Shown here: one piece after another, positions 28,064-36,615 of the stretch
How the letters are laid out: every line of letters starts with the position of its first letter
Position numbering within the stretch: the first letter of the stretch is position 1
From: CAVVJA01 sp963809815
GTDB lineage: Bacteria > Actinomycetota > Actinomycetes > Mycobacteriales > Jatrophihabitantaceae
Assembly: GCA_963809815.1 (NCBI GenBank)
Contig: CAWELM010000009.1
Coordinates: 92,820 to 156,819 of the forward strand
Length of the DNA stretch: 64,000 nucleotides
Direction of reading: 5' to 3'
Translations under genes and position numbers: made by a program
Notes under the pieces: generated by a model
Database searches by the model: none
What the model was told of the DNA's origin: nothing
Seen by the model: the letters and a program-made list of their open reading frames with translations, nothing else

Positions 28064-28483
28064 ATGGCTGAGGTGATAAATCGGCTCGTCAGCGCCGTGA
28101 ACGCCCATGATCTCGACGCGTCCGCAGCGCTGTTCGACGCGGACTACCGCAGCTCGCAACCGGCCCACCCCGGCCGAACCTTCACCGGACGCGAGCAGAT
28201 GCGCGCCAACTGGGCGGCCATGTTCGCCGGGATACCCGATTTTCGCGCCGAGCTGCTGTGCTCGGTCGACGATGGGCAGACCACCTGGAGCGAGTGGCAC
28301 TGGTCGGGCACCCGCACCGACGGGCAGGCGTTCGAGATGCGAGGTGTCACCCTGTTCGAAATCGTCGACGACGTCATCGTGGCCGGCCGCCTCTACCTCG
28401 AGGACGTCGAGCGTGACTTGATCGGCATCGATGAGGTCGTCCAGACACTCTCGGGTCACCGACCACACACCGCAAGCCCGTAA
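28064..28483 (+). CDS. SnoaL-like/NTF2-fold protein
   Basis: A 139-residue protein with the SnoaL/NTF2-like cone fold. INRLVSAVNAHDLDASAALF is the opening helix, HPGRTFTGREQMRANWAAMF the second, and RGVTLFEIVDDVIVAGRLYL the core sheet. Members include polyketide cyclases, ketosteroid isomerases and many of unknown role. No specific catalytic set can be assigned. The start ATG 28064 begins the conserved part; the frame is open upstream without similarity. It stands alone after the response-regulator fragment. Confidence 0.82.
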   Translation: MAEVINRLVSAVNAHDLDASAALFDADYRSSQPAHPGRTFTGREQMRANWAAMFAGIPDFRAELLCSVDDGQTTWSEWHWSGTRTDGQAFEMRGVTLFEIVDDVIVAGRLYLEDVERDLIGIDEVVQTLSGHRPHTASP

Positions 28484-28489
28484 CACCCA

Positions 28490-28897
28490 GCCGGCGGAAG
28501 CCCGCACGCGCTCGACGGTTGGTCCATACCAACCCGGTGAGCAGAAAGAGCGGAACCCGACGGTGCTGTAGGCGAACGCGCCGTCGCCCAACCCGCCGGC
28601 AGGGTTGTGGCGGACGACGGACGGGTCCCAGCCGTGTCGGGCGGAGAAGAAGCTAACCGCATAGTAGGAATCGGCTGGCCGCCCCGAGGCGTGGAAGCAT
28701 TCCACGACGATTTCTTCGGTACCGCCCGCCGGGCCGCCCCAGCGCATCGGGTCACAGGACGCCCCGTCCCCGCACGCCGACTGGCGCCCCAACGCGGTGA
28801 CCATGACCGTGCCGATGTCGTCATTGCTCGTGTTGACGTTGCAGCACCCGGTGGCCACGCCGGGCATGTCTACCCGGAACAGTGCCGGAGCCGTCAC
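28490..28897 (-). pseudogene. C-terminal remnant of a Cys-containing secreted protein
   Basis: The minus strand encodes VMVTALGRQSACGDGASCDP, EEIVVECFHASGRPADSYYA, and VSFFSARHGW. The pattern V(H/M)VTAxG...C...W...VxVxCFxAxGxPADSxFxVxFxR recurs in repeat-containing secreted proteins of Streptomyces and mycobacteria. No signal peptide or start is present in frame. The reading frame continues under the SnoaL-like gene, so its true end is unclear. The 3' limit given is approximate. Confidence 0.42.
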
Positions 28898-28940
28898 CGT
28901 TCTCGGTGATTGCGCCTATCGACACCAGACGAGCCATCTC

Positions 28941-29007
28941 CACCGCTCACCACTCCACCGCTCACCACTCCACCGCTCACCACTCCACCGCTCACCACTC
29001 CACCGCT
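28941..29007 (+). repeat. 15-base tandem repeat, about 4.5 copies
   Basis: CACCGCTCACCACTC is repeated perfectly four times from 28941 to 29000, followed by CACCGCT. There is no spacer variation, so it is not a CRISPR. On the minus strand it would encode a repeating GGVVS segment, which could be a linker in the decayed secreted protein upstream. The exact identity suggests recent slippage. Confidence 0.9.
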
Positions 29008-29808
29008 GCGAACAGACATGACAACCTCCCCGGCCTCAGCGACAACACCGTCGCAATCGAGCAATGCCAGAAGTACGCCAGCCATGCCCGTAGCGGTTCC
29101 CACCAATTACGACGCGACTCCCGCCCCTGATGCCCCCGACGCCTACACCCCGAGCGGGAACGAGCTCAACCGCCCCGTGTGTCGTAGCGCAATGAGAGGA
29201 ATTGCGGTGCTGCGCCGATCCATGTACTGGCGTGATGCTCGAAGGTTGAAGCAGGGCACGTGATCATGAACACGGTCTGCAGATCAGTAAGAACCGCGGA
29301 TGCAGCATCCGGCGACACTGGGATGGACCAGAGACCCCTGCCCGTGTGAGGCGCGCGGTCGTCCGTTGATGCCGTTGGTAAGCAGGAATCTTCTTTTTCT
29401 GTAGGGACATTCTCCGTTGGTCGCGATAGTCCACGAGCCCTTCCGCGGAGGACTTGCCTACCAAATGTGAACCGTCAGAGATCAACAAATCGGCGTCCCT
29501 TGCTCGGGCGAGCATCAGCGCGCGACCACGCCGAGTGCCGCACTCAACACCACCGTCGCCGATATTGGTGACTCCGCCGGGTGCAGCTGGCAGTTGGCCT
29601 ACCTTCATCGGACGGGTCTTGCGGGACTACTCGGCGTGTGCACGAGCGGCGACTCTGACCTGGGAAGGCTGGGCCAACGATGACCAGCGTCAGACTGTTC
29701 AGGTGCTCAGTTGTCCAGATTCCCCGCGCGACGCGGCTGCCTGCGGTCTCATTCAGGACGACGCCACGGCCGCCAGATGTGCGGCCACTACCGCGATGCG
29801 GGCGCCGG

Positions 29809-30294
29809 ATGCCTGAGCGCACGCTGATCCTGCTCCGGCATGCGAAGTCGGACTGGTCGGGTGACGAGACCGACATCGCCCGGCCGTTGGCCAAGCGCGG
29901 CCGACGTCAGGCCCCGGACGTAGGGAGATGGTTGGCCGCGAACCTCGACAGCGTGGACCTCGCCATCGTGTCGCCGGCCACTCGCGCTCGCAGCACCTGG
30001 AACCTCGTCGCGGCAGAACTCGACGTCCCTCCACGGACGCGGATCGACGATCGCGTGTACGCCGCGTCCGGCCAACAGCTCCTCACCGTCGTGCGGGAAC
30101 TGCCGGACGACCTCGAGACCGTGGTCCTGGTCGGCCACAACCCCGGGATGGAGGACCTGGCCTCGCTTCTCACCGGTGAGTCGGCACCGATGCCCACCTC
30201 CGCGCTCGCGGTGATCACTTTGCCGGGCAGGTGGTCGACCGCAGGTCGTGATTCAGCGGTGCTGCGGGCCTCGGGCAGGCCACCTGCACAGTGA
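29809..30294 (+). CDS. SixA-like histidine phosphatase
   Basis: A 161-residue phosphoglycerate-mutase-fold phosphatase. The catalytic RHAK motif is in LILLRHAKSDWSG near the N-terminus, and the second His is in VVLVGHNPGMEDLA. The short length fits the SixA branch, which removes phosphate from phosphohistidine in two-component relays, though many homologues have unknown targets. ATG 29809 starts right at PERTLILLRHA. A hairpin follows 14 bases after the stop. Confidence 0.9.
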   Translation: MPERTLILLRHAKSDWSGDETDIARPLAKRGRRQAPDVGRWLAANLDSVDLAIVSPATRARSTWNLVAAELDVPPRTRIDDRVYAASGQQLLTVVRELPDDLETVVLVGHNPGMEDLASLLTGESAPMPTSALAVITLPGRWSTAGRDSAVLRASGRPPAQ

Positions 30295-30307
30295 TCACTC
30301 CTCTCTC

Positions 30308-30345
30308 GTCGACACGCGGTCGGTTACGTGAGCGCGCGTGTCGAC
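30308..30345 (+). terminator. 11-base hairpin downstream of the sixA-like gene
   Basis: GTCGACACGCG (30308-30318) and CGCGTGTCGAC (30335-30345) are perfect inverted repeats with a 16-base spacer. The position between convergent genes suggests a bidirectional terminator. The long loop and lack of a U-tract leave a protein-binding site as an alternative. Confidence 0.5.
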
Positions 30346-30596
30346 CACCTCTCGGCGTTCCACCCGCATGCCGCGATCCGCGCGCTCGATCCGGCGCGAT
30401 AAGTGCGGGTCGGGCTCGGCCACAGATGAAGGGCTCGCCACCGGGATCTGGCCGATGTCAGGACGTTCGAGAGAAGCGACTGCCTACGTTGTGTGGTGCG
30501 CGACGGGAGCCTGTGCCGGGTGATGCGGCGATGGTTCCGGTCGGGAGAGCGTATGACCGCGGCCCGCGACATGTGCGGTCTTGGCGACGAAATCGG

Positions 30597-31517
30597 TCAG
30601 GCCGACTCAGCGGCCGCGATCACGTCGGCGACGTGCAGCATCTGGTCGCCGATCGGCTGTAGCCCGACCGACACCGCGAGCAATCCGGTAGAGGTGCGCT
30701 CGACCACGCCCCACTCCCAGATGGCGGTCGGGTCGCGGCCGGTGCGGGCCGCGAGCCATGCCGCCCGCGCGTGGGGTCCGTCGCGGAGCAGCTCGAGCGG
30801 GTCCTCGCGCATGACAATCGCGAGGTCGTACTCCGGCTCGGCCAGTAGGCCGTCGGGGTCGACAAGGGCGAACCCGGCGCCGGCCCGCAAGGCGTTCCAT
30901 TGGTGGACGTCGCCATGCACGAGCACCGCGTGAGCGTCGTCGTGCGCAGCGACACGCCGTTCCGCGCACGCCAGCGCATATGCGACGGTGCGCTCCGGGA
31001 CCGGGTGGGCGAGCGCTTCCCATGTCGCAACGATGAACTCGCACAGCCAGCGACCCTTCTCGGCGCCGGTCGGCAATCCACTATGCGGAGCCCGTCGCCA
31101 GATCCGGGCCGCCAGGTCGCACAGAATCTCGTGTCGGCGACGTAGCGGAAGCCGCAACTCGCTCATCGGCCGACCGAGCCGTTCGAGCAGCAGCGCACCG
31201 CGACCGATGTCGCTGTGCAGCAGGCGGGCACAGCCGTGTCCGTCAGCCAGGCGCAGCGCGGTGATCTCGTGGGCCACCGCATCTCCCGCACGGGGGACAA
31301 CGAGCTTGAGGACGGCCCGCTCGTCCGCGGCGGTGACCGCCTCGGCGACGAACGCCTCGGTCGAACCAGCGAAGGGCCGTCCGACGGTGATCGACCAGTC
31401 GCGTTCCAGATCCCCGATCAGCGCTGGAAGATCGGCAAGCCAGCCGCCCGCGCCCACAAGCTCCGCCTTCCGGCGAACAGGCTGCGGAATGGCCAGCACG
31501 CCTTCAGTGTGCGACAC
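30597..31517 (-). CDS. APH(6)/hydroxyurea-kinase-like phosphotransferase
   Basis: About 306 residues. The N-terminal AIPQPVRRKAELVGAGGWLA and DLPALIGDLERDWSI match the streptomycin 6-phosphotransferase (APH_6_hur) family. The kinase loop is VLVHGDVHQWNALR and the metal-binding motif FALVDPDGLL, equivalent to the HxDxxxxN and DxD of aminoglycoside kinases. Such enzymes phosphorylate streptomycin or hydroxyurea, but chromosomal members in actinobacteria often have unknown substrates, so resistance is not certain. The start is uncertain: GTG 31517 or 31499 fit best, and neither has a strong ribosome site. Confidence 0.85.
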   Translation of the reverse strand: MSHTEGVLAIPQPVRRKAELVGAGGWLADLPALIGDLERDWSITVGRPFAGSTEAFVAEAVTAADERAVLKLVVPRAGDAVAHEITALRLADGHGCARLLHSDIGRGALLLERLGRPMSELRLPLRRRHEILCDLAARIWRRAPHSGLPTGAEKGRWLCEFIVATWEALAHPVPERTVAYALACAERRVAAHDDAHAVLVHGDVHQWNALRAGAGFALVDPDGLLAEPEYDLAIVMREDPLELLRDGPHARAAWLAARTGRDPTAIWEWGVVERTSTGLLAVSVGLQPIGDQMLHVADVIAAAESA

Positions 31518-31580
31518 GCGTCGCGGCAGTGAGCCCGGCCGGCAGCAACGACGCACGTCACGACATTGCGCGCGTCGCGG

Positions 31581-32660
31581 TTAAGCGGGACCGCCGGCGC
31601 TGAGAACAAAGCGTGATCCCACGACGCAGGGCGCGTATCCGGCTGGTGCGAACCGTGTGGCGAGGGCTGCCTTGGCACGCCATCCGGTGCAGTGCCCCGG
31701 GGCGACGATCCGCGGCTGGACCAGCGTCGCCAGGTCGTCGACGGTCGCTGTGATCCGTGACTCCATCGCTGCGCCGGCAAGATGAAATCCGCCGAGAACC
31801 ATCTCGATCGGGGCGTCGGGGTAGTGATCGCGGGCGGCGAGGCTGGCGTTGACCACGCCGGCGTGCGAGCACGCGGACAGCACGGCGAGGCCCCGGCCAC
31901 GGACTTCGGCGGACAGGAACCGTTCATCCATGATCAGCGGATCCGGGGCACCGCTCGATCCGCGGAAGGAGTGATGTCCGTGCAAGCCGGTCTCGTAGCT
32001 GGTGCGCCGCGGGATCGCACCGCTGCCGAAAAACATTCCGTCGGCAAGCAGATGCGCCTCGGCGTGCACATCGACCGTGCCGCCGGCCGCACGGATCGCG
32101 TCGAAGGTCGGTTCGTCCGGAAGCATGGCGAACACGCCCGAGGGCTGCTGGATACCGCGCCGGTCGGGTCGTTCCGGATGCAGGTCCACGACCGGGGCCG
32201 GCAGCCCGGCGGCGCGTCGCGCAGCGGCGACTGCCCCGAGCACGACCGGCAATGCGCCGCTGTGATCCCAATGCCAATGCGATAGAAAGATCCGCTCGAC
32301 GATGGCGAGATCAATGCCCAGTCGTTCGGCGTTGTCCAACCACACCCGCCCGTACGGCCCGACGTCGAACAGCACCGCGCCGCGACGCTCACCGACCTGG
32401 CCCCGAACCAGCACCGACAAGCCGTGACACGCGACGGACAGGTGATCGAAGACCGTGACGCAATCGTGGCCGTCCTGCCGAAAGCTCGGCGGGATCCGGC
32501 GCAGTAGCGACACAAGCTCGGGCAGTTGCGGGACGCCGGCGTCCACGCTGGACAGCGTGTCGGTCTCGTTGTCGACGACGACCGTCAGGTCAAGCTCGTC
32601 CAGCGGCAGCGAGCGAACCGTCGTCACTGCTGACCGGTCGTCAAGTCGCGGGTCCGTCAT
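31581..32660 (-). CDS. MBL-fold metallohydrolase
   Basis: A 359-residue metallo-beta-lactamase-fold protein. The metal motif is FLSHWHWDHSGAL (HxHxDH), with further ligands likely in SACSHAGVV and VAPGHCTGW. The layout resembles the 7,8-dihydropterin synthase-like group of MBL enzymes rather than beta-lactamases. The frame is open far upstream, but ATG 32660 is where residues become protein-like. It is separated from the kinase gene by 63 bases and may be co-transcribed with it. Confidence 0.9.
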   Translation of the reverse strand: MTDPRLDDRSAVTTVRSLPLDELDLTVVVDNETDTLSSVDAGVPQLPELVSLLRRIPPSFRQDGHDCVTVFDHLSVACHGLSVLVRGQVGERRGAVLFDVGPYGRVWLDNAERLGIDLAIVERIFLSHWHWDHSGALPVVLGAVAAARRAAGLPAPVVDLHPERPDRRGIQQPSGVFAMLPDEPTFDAIRAAGGTVDVHAEAHLLADGMFFGSGAIPRRTSYETGLHGHHSFRGSSGAPDPLIMDERFLSAEVRGRGLAVLSACSHAGVVNASLAARDHYPDAPIEMVLGGFHLAGAAMESRITATVDDLATLVQPRIVAPGHCTGWRAKAALATRFAPAGYAPCVVGSRFVLSAGGPA

Positions 32661-32859
32661 GTCCCCGATCGTCGACCAATCCGCGGCCGAACGCGAGCGC
32701 CGGGCCCGGGTAGCTGTGCAGCGGAACGGTCTGACCGCATCCTTGATGCCGCCCGGTGGGGAATGCCGACGCCGTCGTCTCGGGTTGTGGCCGCATGCGG
32801 CTGACGTCTGTCCATGTCTACGGGGCGCAGGCTGGACAAAACGTTGATGGACGGGTCGG

Positions 32860-33501
32860 TTGGCGGTCGTGAAGTCGGCCGATCGATCAGCGAATCGCCG
32901 GGCGCGCCTGCCGCAGCTGATCATCTCATGCGTCGTGCTTGGCGTCGGCGTTGCGCTTTTGCTGCTCGCGTCGCTTGGCTCGGACGGGTACTCGACGTTG
33001 GTCAACGGGCTGTCGCTCGCCCTCGATGTTCCATTTGTCGCGGTGAATTGCGCCCTCGGAATCGTGCTGGTGGCGCTTGCGTGGTGGCGGGGCCTGGTGC
33101 CCGGTCTGGGCACGATCGTTCAGCCGTTGGTCGTCGGCGCAACCGTGTCCGCGGTGCTGAGCACGGTCTCCGCTCCGCAGGCTGTGGTGTCGCGCGTCGT
33201 CGTATTGGCCGCCGCTTTCGTCATCCTCTCGGCCGGTGTCGCTGGATACCTCGGCAGCGGAACGGGGGCCGGCCCAACCGAGGCCGCGGCGTTGGCGTTC
33301 GACCCGCCAATCCCCTTTCGCTGGAGCTACACCATCGTGCAGGGCTCCGGTGCGCTCAGTGGTTGGCTGCTCGGCGCTGCGATCGGTCCTGGGACGCTCC
33401 TCGTCATCGCGATGCTCGGGCCGGCCGTCGATCTGATGACCCGCAGGATGCCCGCGCTCGGCGCGCTACCCGTCCGCCGTGCCGAAGCGCAGGAGTGTTG
33501 A
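32860..33501 (+). CDS. YczE/YyaS/YitT-family membrane protein
   Basis: About 213 residues with five hydrophobic helices, for example LIISCVVLGVGVALLLLASL, FVAVNCALGIVLVALAWWRG and VVVLAAAFVILSAGVAGYLG. The Gly-rich motif GAGPTEA and PFRWSYTIVQGSGALSG are typical of this family. Members are integral membrane proteins of unknown transport role. The start is TTG 32860 or GTG 32869; neither has a strong ribosome site. The C-terminus is close to the next gene by 126 bases. Confidence 0.85.
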   Translation: MAVVKSADRSANRRARLPQLIISCVVLGVGVALLLLASLGSDGYSTLVNGLSLALDVPFVAVNCALGIVLVALAWWRGLVPGLGTIVQPLVVGATVSAVLSTVSAPQAVVSRVVVLAAAFVILSAGVAGYLGSGTGAGPTEAAALAFDPPIPFRWSYTIVQGSGALSGWLLGAAIGPGTLLVIAMLGPAVDLMTRRMPALGALPVRRAEAQEC

Positions 33502-33627
33502 CGTCCTGGCGAGCATCAGCAACCCGAAACGCGCTGTGGGTGGCTGGCGGGACCCTTCCGCTGTGCTTCGGCGCGCAGATTCAACATGCTGCATCGGTCG
33601 GCGGCCCGTCCGGATAACTTTGGCGGC

Positions 33628-35406
33628 ATGCCTTGGCCGGTGTGGTCGCTGACGAGCGTGCTGGATGACCGGCCTGCGGTTCGGGTCAACCAGCTGGGCT
33701 ATCTGCCCGGTCGGCCGATGACGGCGACGGTCGCCGACGACGCCGAGCAGCCGATGATCTTTGCGCTGCGTGACGCGAGCGGCACTGTCGTTTTCGAGGG
33801 GCGGTCGGATCCGTGGCCGGTGCGGCCGGAACACACGTCGGGCCAGTCGCTCCATGTCCTCGACTTCTCGGCCACGCCAAATCGCGGCGAAGGCTTCCGG
33901 CTCGAGGTCGGTGCGCACGCGAGCCACCCGTTCCGGATCGGCAATGTGCCTTACGGGCAGCTGGGGCTGGACGCCCTGCGGGTGCTGACACTGTTGCGGT
34001 CCGGAGTGGCGGTGTCGGACGACGTGGCCGCCGGCTACGCCCGCCCGGCCGGGCACGTCGGGTTGTTCCCGAACCGCGGCGACACAGAGGTGCCGGGCTG
34101 GGCGGGCCCGGACGCTGAACGGCTCTACCCGGGATGGCGCTGCGAGGGCCACTTCGATGTCTCCGGCGGCTGGTACGACGCCGGCGATTACGGCAAGTAC
34201 GTGACCAGCGGCGGCATCGCGCTGTGGCAGCTGCTCGGCACCATCGATCTGCTGACCGCGCTCGACGCGGACGCCCCCGCGCTGAACGCGGCGTTGCGGG
34301 AGGAGTGTCGGTGGCAGCTGGACTGGATGCTGCGGATGCAGGTGCCGGCGCCCGATCCGCTGGCCGGGATGGCGTTTCACCGGGTACATGGAACGGAGTG
34401 GTCGCCGCTGCCGGGCTGGCCGCATGAGGACCCGACGAAGCGCGTCCTGCACAGGCCCTCGACCAGCGCCAGCCTGCACCTGGCGGCGACCGCGGCGCAG
34501 GGGGCGCGAGTGTTCCGGGCCGTGGATCGCCCCTACGCCGACCGACTGCTGGCCGCGGCCCGACGCGCCCACATCGCGGCCCACCGGCATCCGGTCTTGC
34601 TCGCACCCGATGACCATGCCCGGTTCGGCGGTGGCCCGTACGCAGACGCCGAGCCCGGCGACGACTTCTATTGGGCGGCGGTCGAGCTGTGGCTCGCCAC
34701 CGGAGACGCCGGCTACCGCGAACAGGTGCTGGGTTCCGCCTGGCACAGCGCGAACCCGGTCGACCTCGGCGGCTTTGATTTCGACCGCGTCGCCATTCCC
34801 GCGCACGTCGACCTGGCTCTGCTCGGCCGTTCTCTGCCCGGCCACGAGCAGGTGGCTGCCAACGTCGTGGACCATGCGGTCAGGCTGCTCGACCTGGAGC
34901 ACCGGCAGCCGTGGGGCCAGCCCTATGCTCCGGTCGACGGTTGGGACTGGGGGTCCAACGGCCGCCTGCTCAACAACCTGGTGGTGCTGGTGGCGGCGGA
35001 CCTGCTCACCGGGGACCGCCGATTCTCCGACGCTGTGAGCACCGGCGTGGACTATCTGTTCGGCCGCAACGCGCTCGGACAGAGCTACGTCACCGGTTAC
35101 GGTGTCGACGACACCCGGCACCAGCGGACCCGCCAGTTCGGCCATGACCTCGACCCGGTGTTTCCGCCGCCGCCGCCGGGGGCGTTGGCCGGCGGAGCTA
35201 ACTCCAGGCCGCACCCAGACTTCCCCTATGACTCGCGGCTGATCGGGTTGCCGCACCAGTGCTGCTATCTCGACGAGCCGACGTCGGAGGTCACCAACGA
35301 CATCTGCGTGCGCTGGAACGCGCCGCTGGTCTACGTCGCGACCTACCTCGACCGCCGACCGTCCATCACGGGGGCGTCCGGTTCGAGCTACGGCGATCGC
35401 CCGTGA
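33628..35406 (+). CDS. GH9 family glycoside hydrolase, no signal peptide
   Basis: A 592-residue protein. An N-terminal immunoglobulin-like CelD_N domain (RVNQLGYLPGRPMTATVADD, about residues 13-100) precedes the (alpha/alpha)6 GH9 barrel. SGGWYDAGDYGKYVTSGG holds the two conserved Asp residues. The second signature reads VTNDICVRWNAPLVY, where the usual catalytic Glu (NExxxxWNA) is Asp. The absence of a signal peptide suggests intracellular processing of imported cello-oligosaccharides, as in the exo-acting GH9 enzymes of Vibrio. It overlaps the GH5 gene by four bases. Confidence 0.9.
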   Translation: MPWPVWSLTSVLDDRPAVRVNQLGYLPGRPMTATVADDAEQPMIFALRDASGTVVFEGRSDPWPVRPEHTSGQSLHVLDFSATPNRGEGFRLEVGAHASHPFRIGNVPYGQLGLDALRVLTLLRSGVAVSDDVAAGYARPAGHVGLFPNRGDTEVPGWAGPDAERLYPGWRCEGHFDVSGGWYDAGDYGKYVTSGGIALWQLLGTIDLLTALDADAPALNAALREECRWQLDWMLRMQVPAPDPLAGMAFHRVHGTEWSPLPGWPHEDPTKRVLHRPSTSASLHLAATAAQGARVFRAVDRPYADRLLAAARRAHIAAHRHPVLLAPDDHARFGGGPYADAEPGDDFYWAAVELWLATGDAGYREQVLGSAWHSANPVDLGGFDFDRVAIPAHVDLALLGRSLPGHEQVAANVVDHAVRLLDLEHRQPWGQPYAPVDGWDWGSNGRLLNNLVVLVAADLLTGDRRFSDAVSTGVDYLFGRNALGQSYVTGYGVDDTRHQRTRQFGHDLDPVFPPPPPGALAGGANSRPHPDFPYDSRLIGLPHQCCYLDEPTSEVTNDICVRWNAPLVYVATYLDRRPSITGASGSSYGDRP

Positions 35407-36512
35407 TCCGCGGGGTCAACCTCGGTGGCTGGCTGGTGCTCGAGAAGTGGATTACCCCCGCGCTGTTCGCCGGCACCTCCGCCAAGGACGAAGCCCATCT
35501 GTGGACCGAGCTGAGCGATCGCGGGCAACGGGAACTTCTTCGCGCGCACCGCGACTCTTTCATCACCGAACGGGACTTCGCCGACCTGGCCAGCCGCCGC
35601 ATCGACGCCGTGCGGATCCCGGTCCCCTACTTCGTGTTCGGCGATCACCAGCCCTACTTCGGCTGCGTCGATCACCTTGACCGCGCCTTCGCCTGGGCTG
35701 AGCGTCACCGAATCGCGGTGCTCCTCGACCTGCACACGGTGCCGGACAGCCAGAACGGCCACGACGGCGGCGGCCTGTGCGGCGTCTGCAAGTGGCACCG
35801 AAGTCCTGAGCACGTCAACCTCGCCCTCGACGTGCTCGAGCAACTGACCCGCCGCTACCGTAACCATCCCAGTTTGTGGGGTATCGAGGTGCTCAACGAA
35901 CCCATCTCGGTGCAGATGTGGGATCTCATCGACGTTCCCAAGCGCTACCCTCCTGCCGACCCGGAGTACGCGAGAGGCTCAGAGCCCGTCCCGACGGACT
36001 TCCTCAAGACGTTCTACGAGGCGGCCTACCGCAGGATCCGTTCGCACGCTCCCACGGTGCGAGTCGTCTTCCACGATGGCTTCCGAAGTGCGGAATGGTC
36101 TGGTTTCTTCACCGACCCGGCCCTTCGACGCGTCGCTGTCGACACCCACCTGTACCTCATGCATCACACCATGGCTGTCGGTGAGGGCGACCTCGACAAC
36201 TACCTCGCCACGATCGCTGGTGAGTTCACCAGGACGGTGCGGCAGCTGGCGCGGAGTGTCCCCGTCATCGTCGGCGAATGGAGTCTGGACACCTCCTCTC
36301 CCCGCGCCGAAGAGAAACCCGAGGCAGAAAAGCTCATCTACTACCGCGCGCTCGCAGACGCGCAAGTGCGGGCCTGGCAGTCCGCCGTCGGCTGGTTCTT
36401 CTGGACCTACAAACTGCAGACCTCAACCGCCACCGCCGACCTGTGGGACCTGCGCCAAGCCACCGACAGGGACTACTTCCCGCGCGCGGTGACCCGCACA
36501 CAGTCCCGCTAG
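35403..36512 (+). CDS. GH5 family glucanase (exo-beta-1,3-glucanase-like)
   Basis: A 369-residue (alpha/beta)8 glycosidase. It opens with IRGVNLGGWLVLEKWITP, the signature of exo-beta-1,3-glucanase-like GH5 members. The acid/base Glu is in GIEVLNEPI and the nucleophile Glu in VPVIVGEWSLD. Other family residues (HDGF, DTHLYLM) are in place. No signal peptide is seen, so it probably works in the cytoplasm on oligosaccharides with the GH9 enzyme. The GTG 35403 overlaps the GH9 stop, so the two are translationally coupled. Confidence 0.92.
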   Translation: MIRGVNLGGWLVLEKWITPALFAGTSAKDEAHLWTELSDRGQRELLRAHRDSFITERDFADLASRRIDAVRIPVPYFVFGDHQPYFGCVDHLDRAFAWAERHRIAVLLDLHTVPDSQNGHDGGGLCGVCKWHRSPEHVNLALDVLEQLTRRYRNHPSLWGIEVLNEPISVQMWDLIDVPKRYPPADPEYARGSEPVPTDFLKTFYEAAYRRIRSHAPTVRVVFHDGFRSAEWSGFFTDPALRRVAVDTHLYLMHHTMAVGEGDLDNYLATIAGEFTRTVRQLARSVPVIVGEWSLDTSSPRAEEKPEAEKLIYYRALADAQVRAWQSAVGWFFWTYKLQTSTATADLWDLRQATDRDYFPRAVTRTQSR

Positions 36513-36615
36513 CCGACAATCGGGTACCGCGTCGGCTGGTCACTGATTGCAGGACTGGCGGCGCAGGGGAGCCAGTTCGAGGATCATTGCGGGGACTGGG
36601 GTGGGAAACTCCCGC

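Larger units (their letters stand above)
28484..29808. other. Long gap with secreted-protein remnant and minisatellite
   Basis: About 1.3 kb without an intact gene. It holds a minus-strand secreted-protein remnant (28490-28897) and a 15-base tandem repeat (28941-29007), both listed. The part from 29010 to 29808 is less GC-rich around 29370-29480 and has no frame I can support. Confidence 0.5.

Noticed and set aside
28049..28489. Minus-strand frame under the SnoaL-like gene as part of the secreted protein
   Set aside because: The SnoaL-like gene is well supported on the plus strand and the antisense residues lose family similarity.
28941..29007. Possible CRISPR array
   Set aside because: The 15-base units are directly joined with no spacers, so it is a minisatellite.
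33466..35256. 596-codon open frame opposite GH9
   Set aside because: Antisense of the GH9 coding region, with no recognisable motif.
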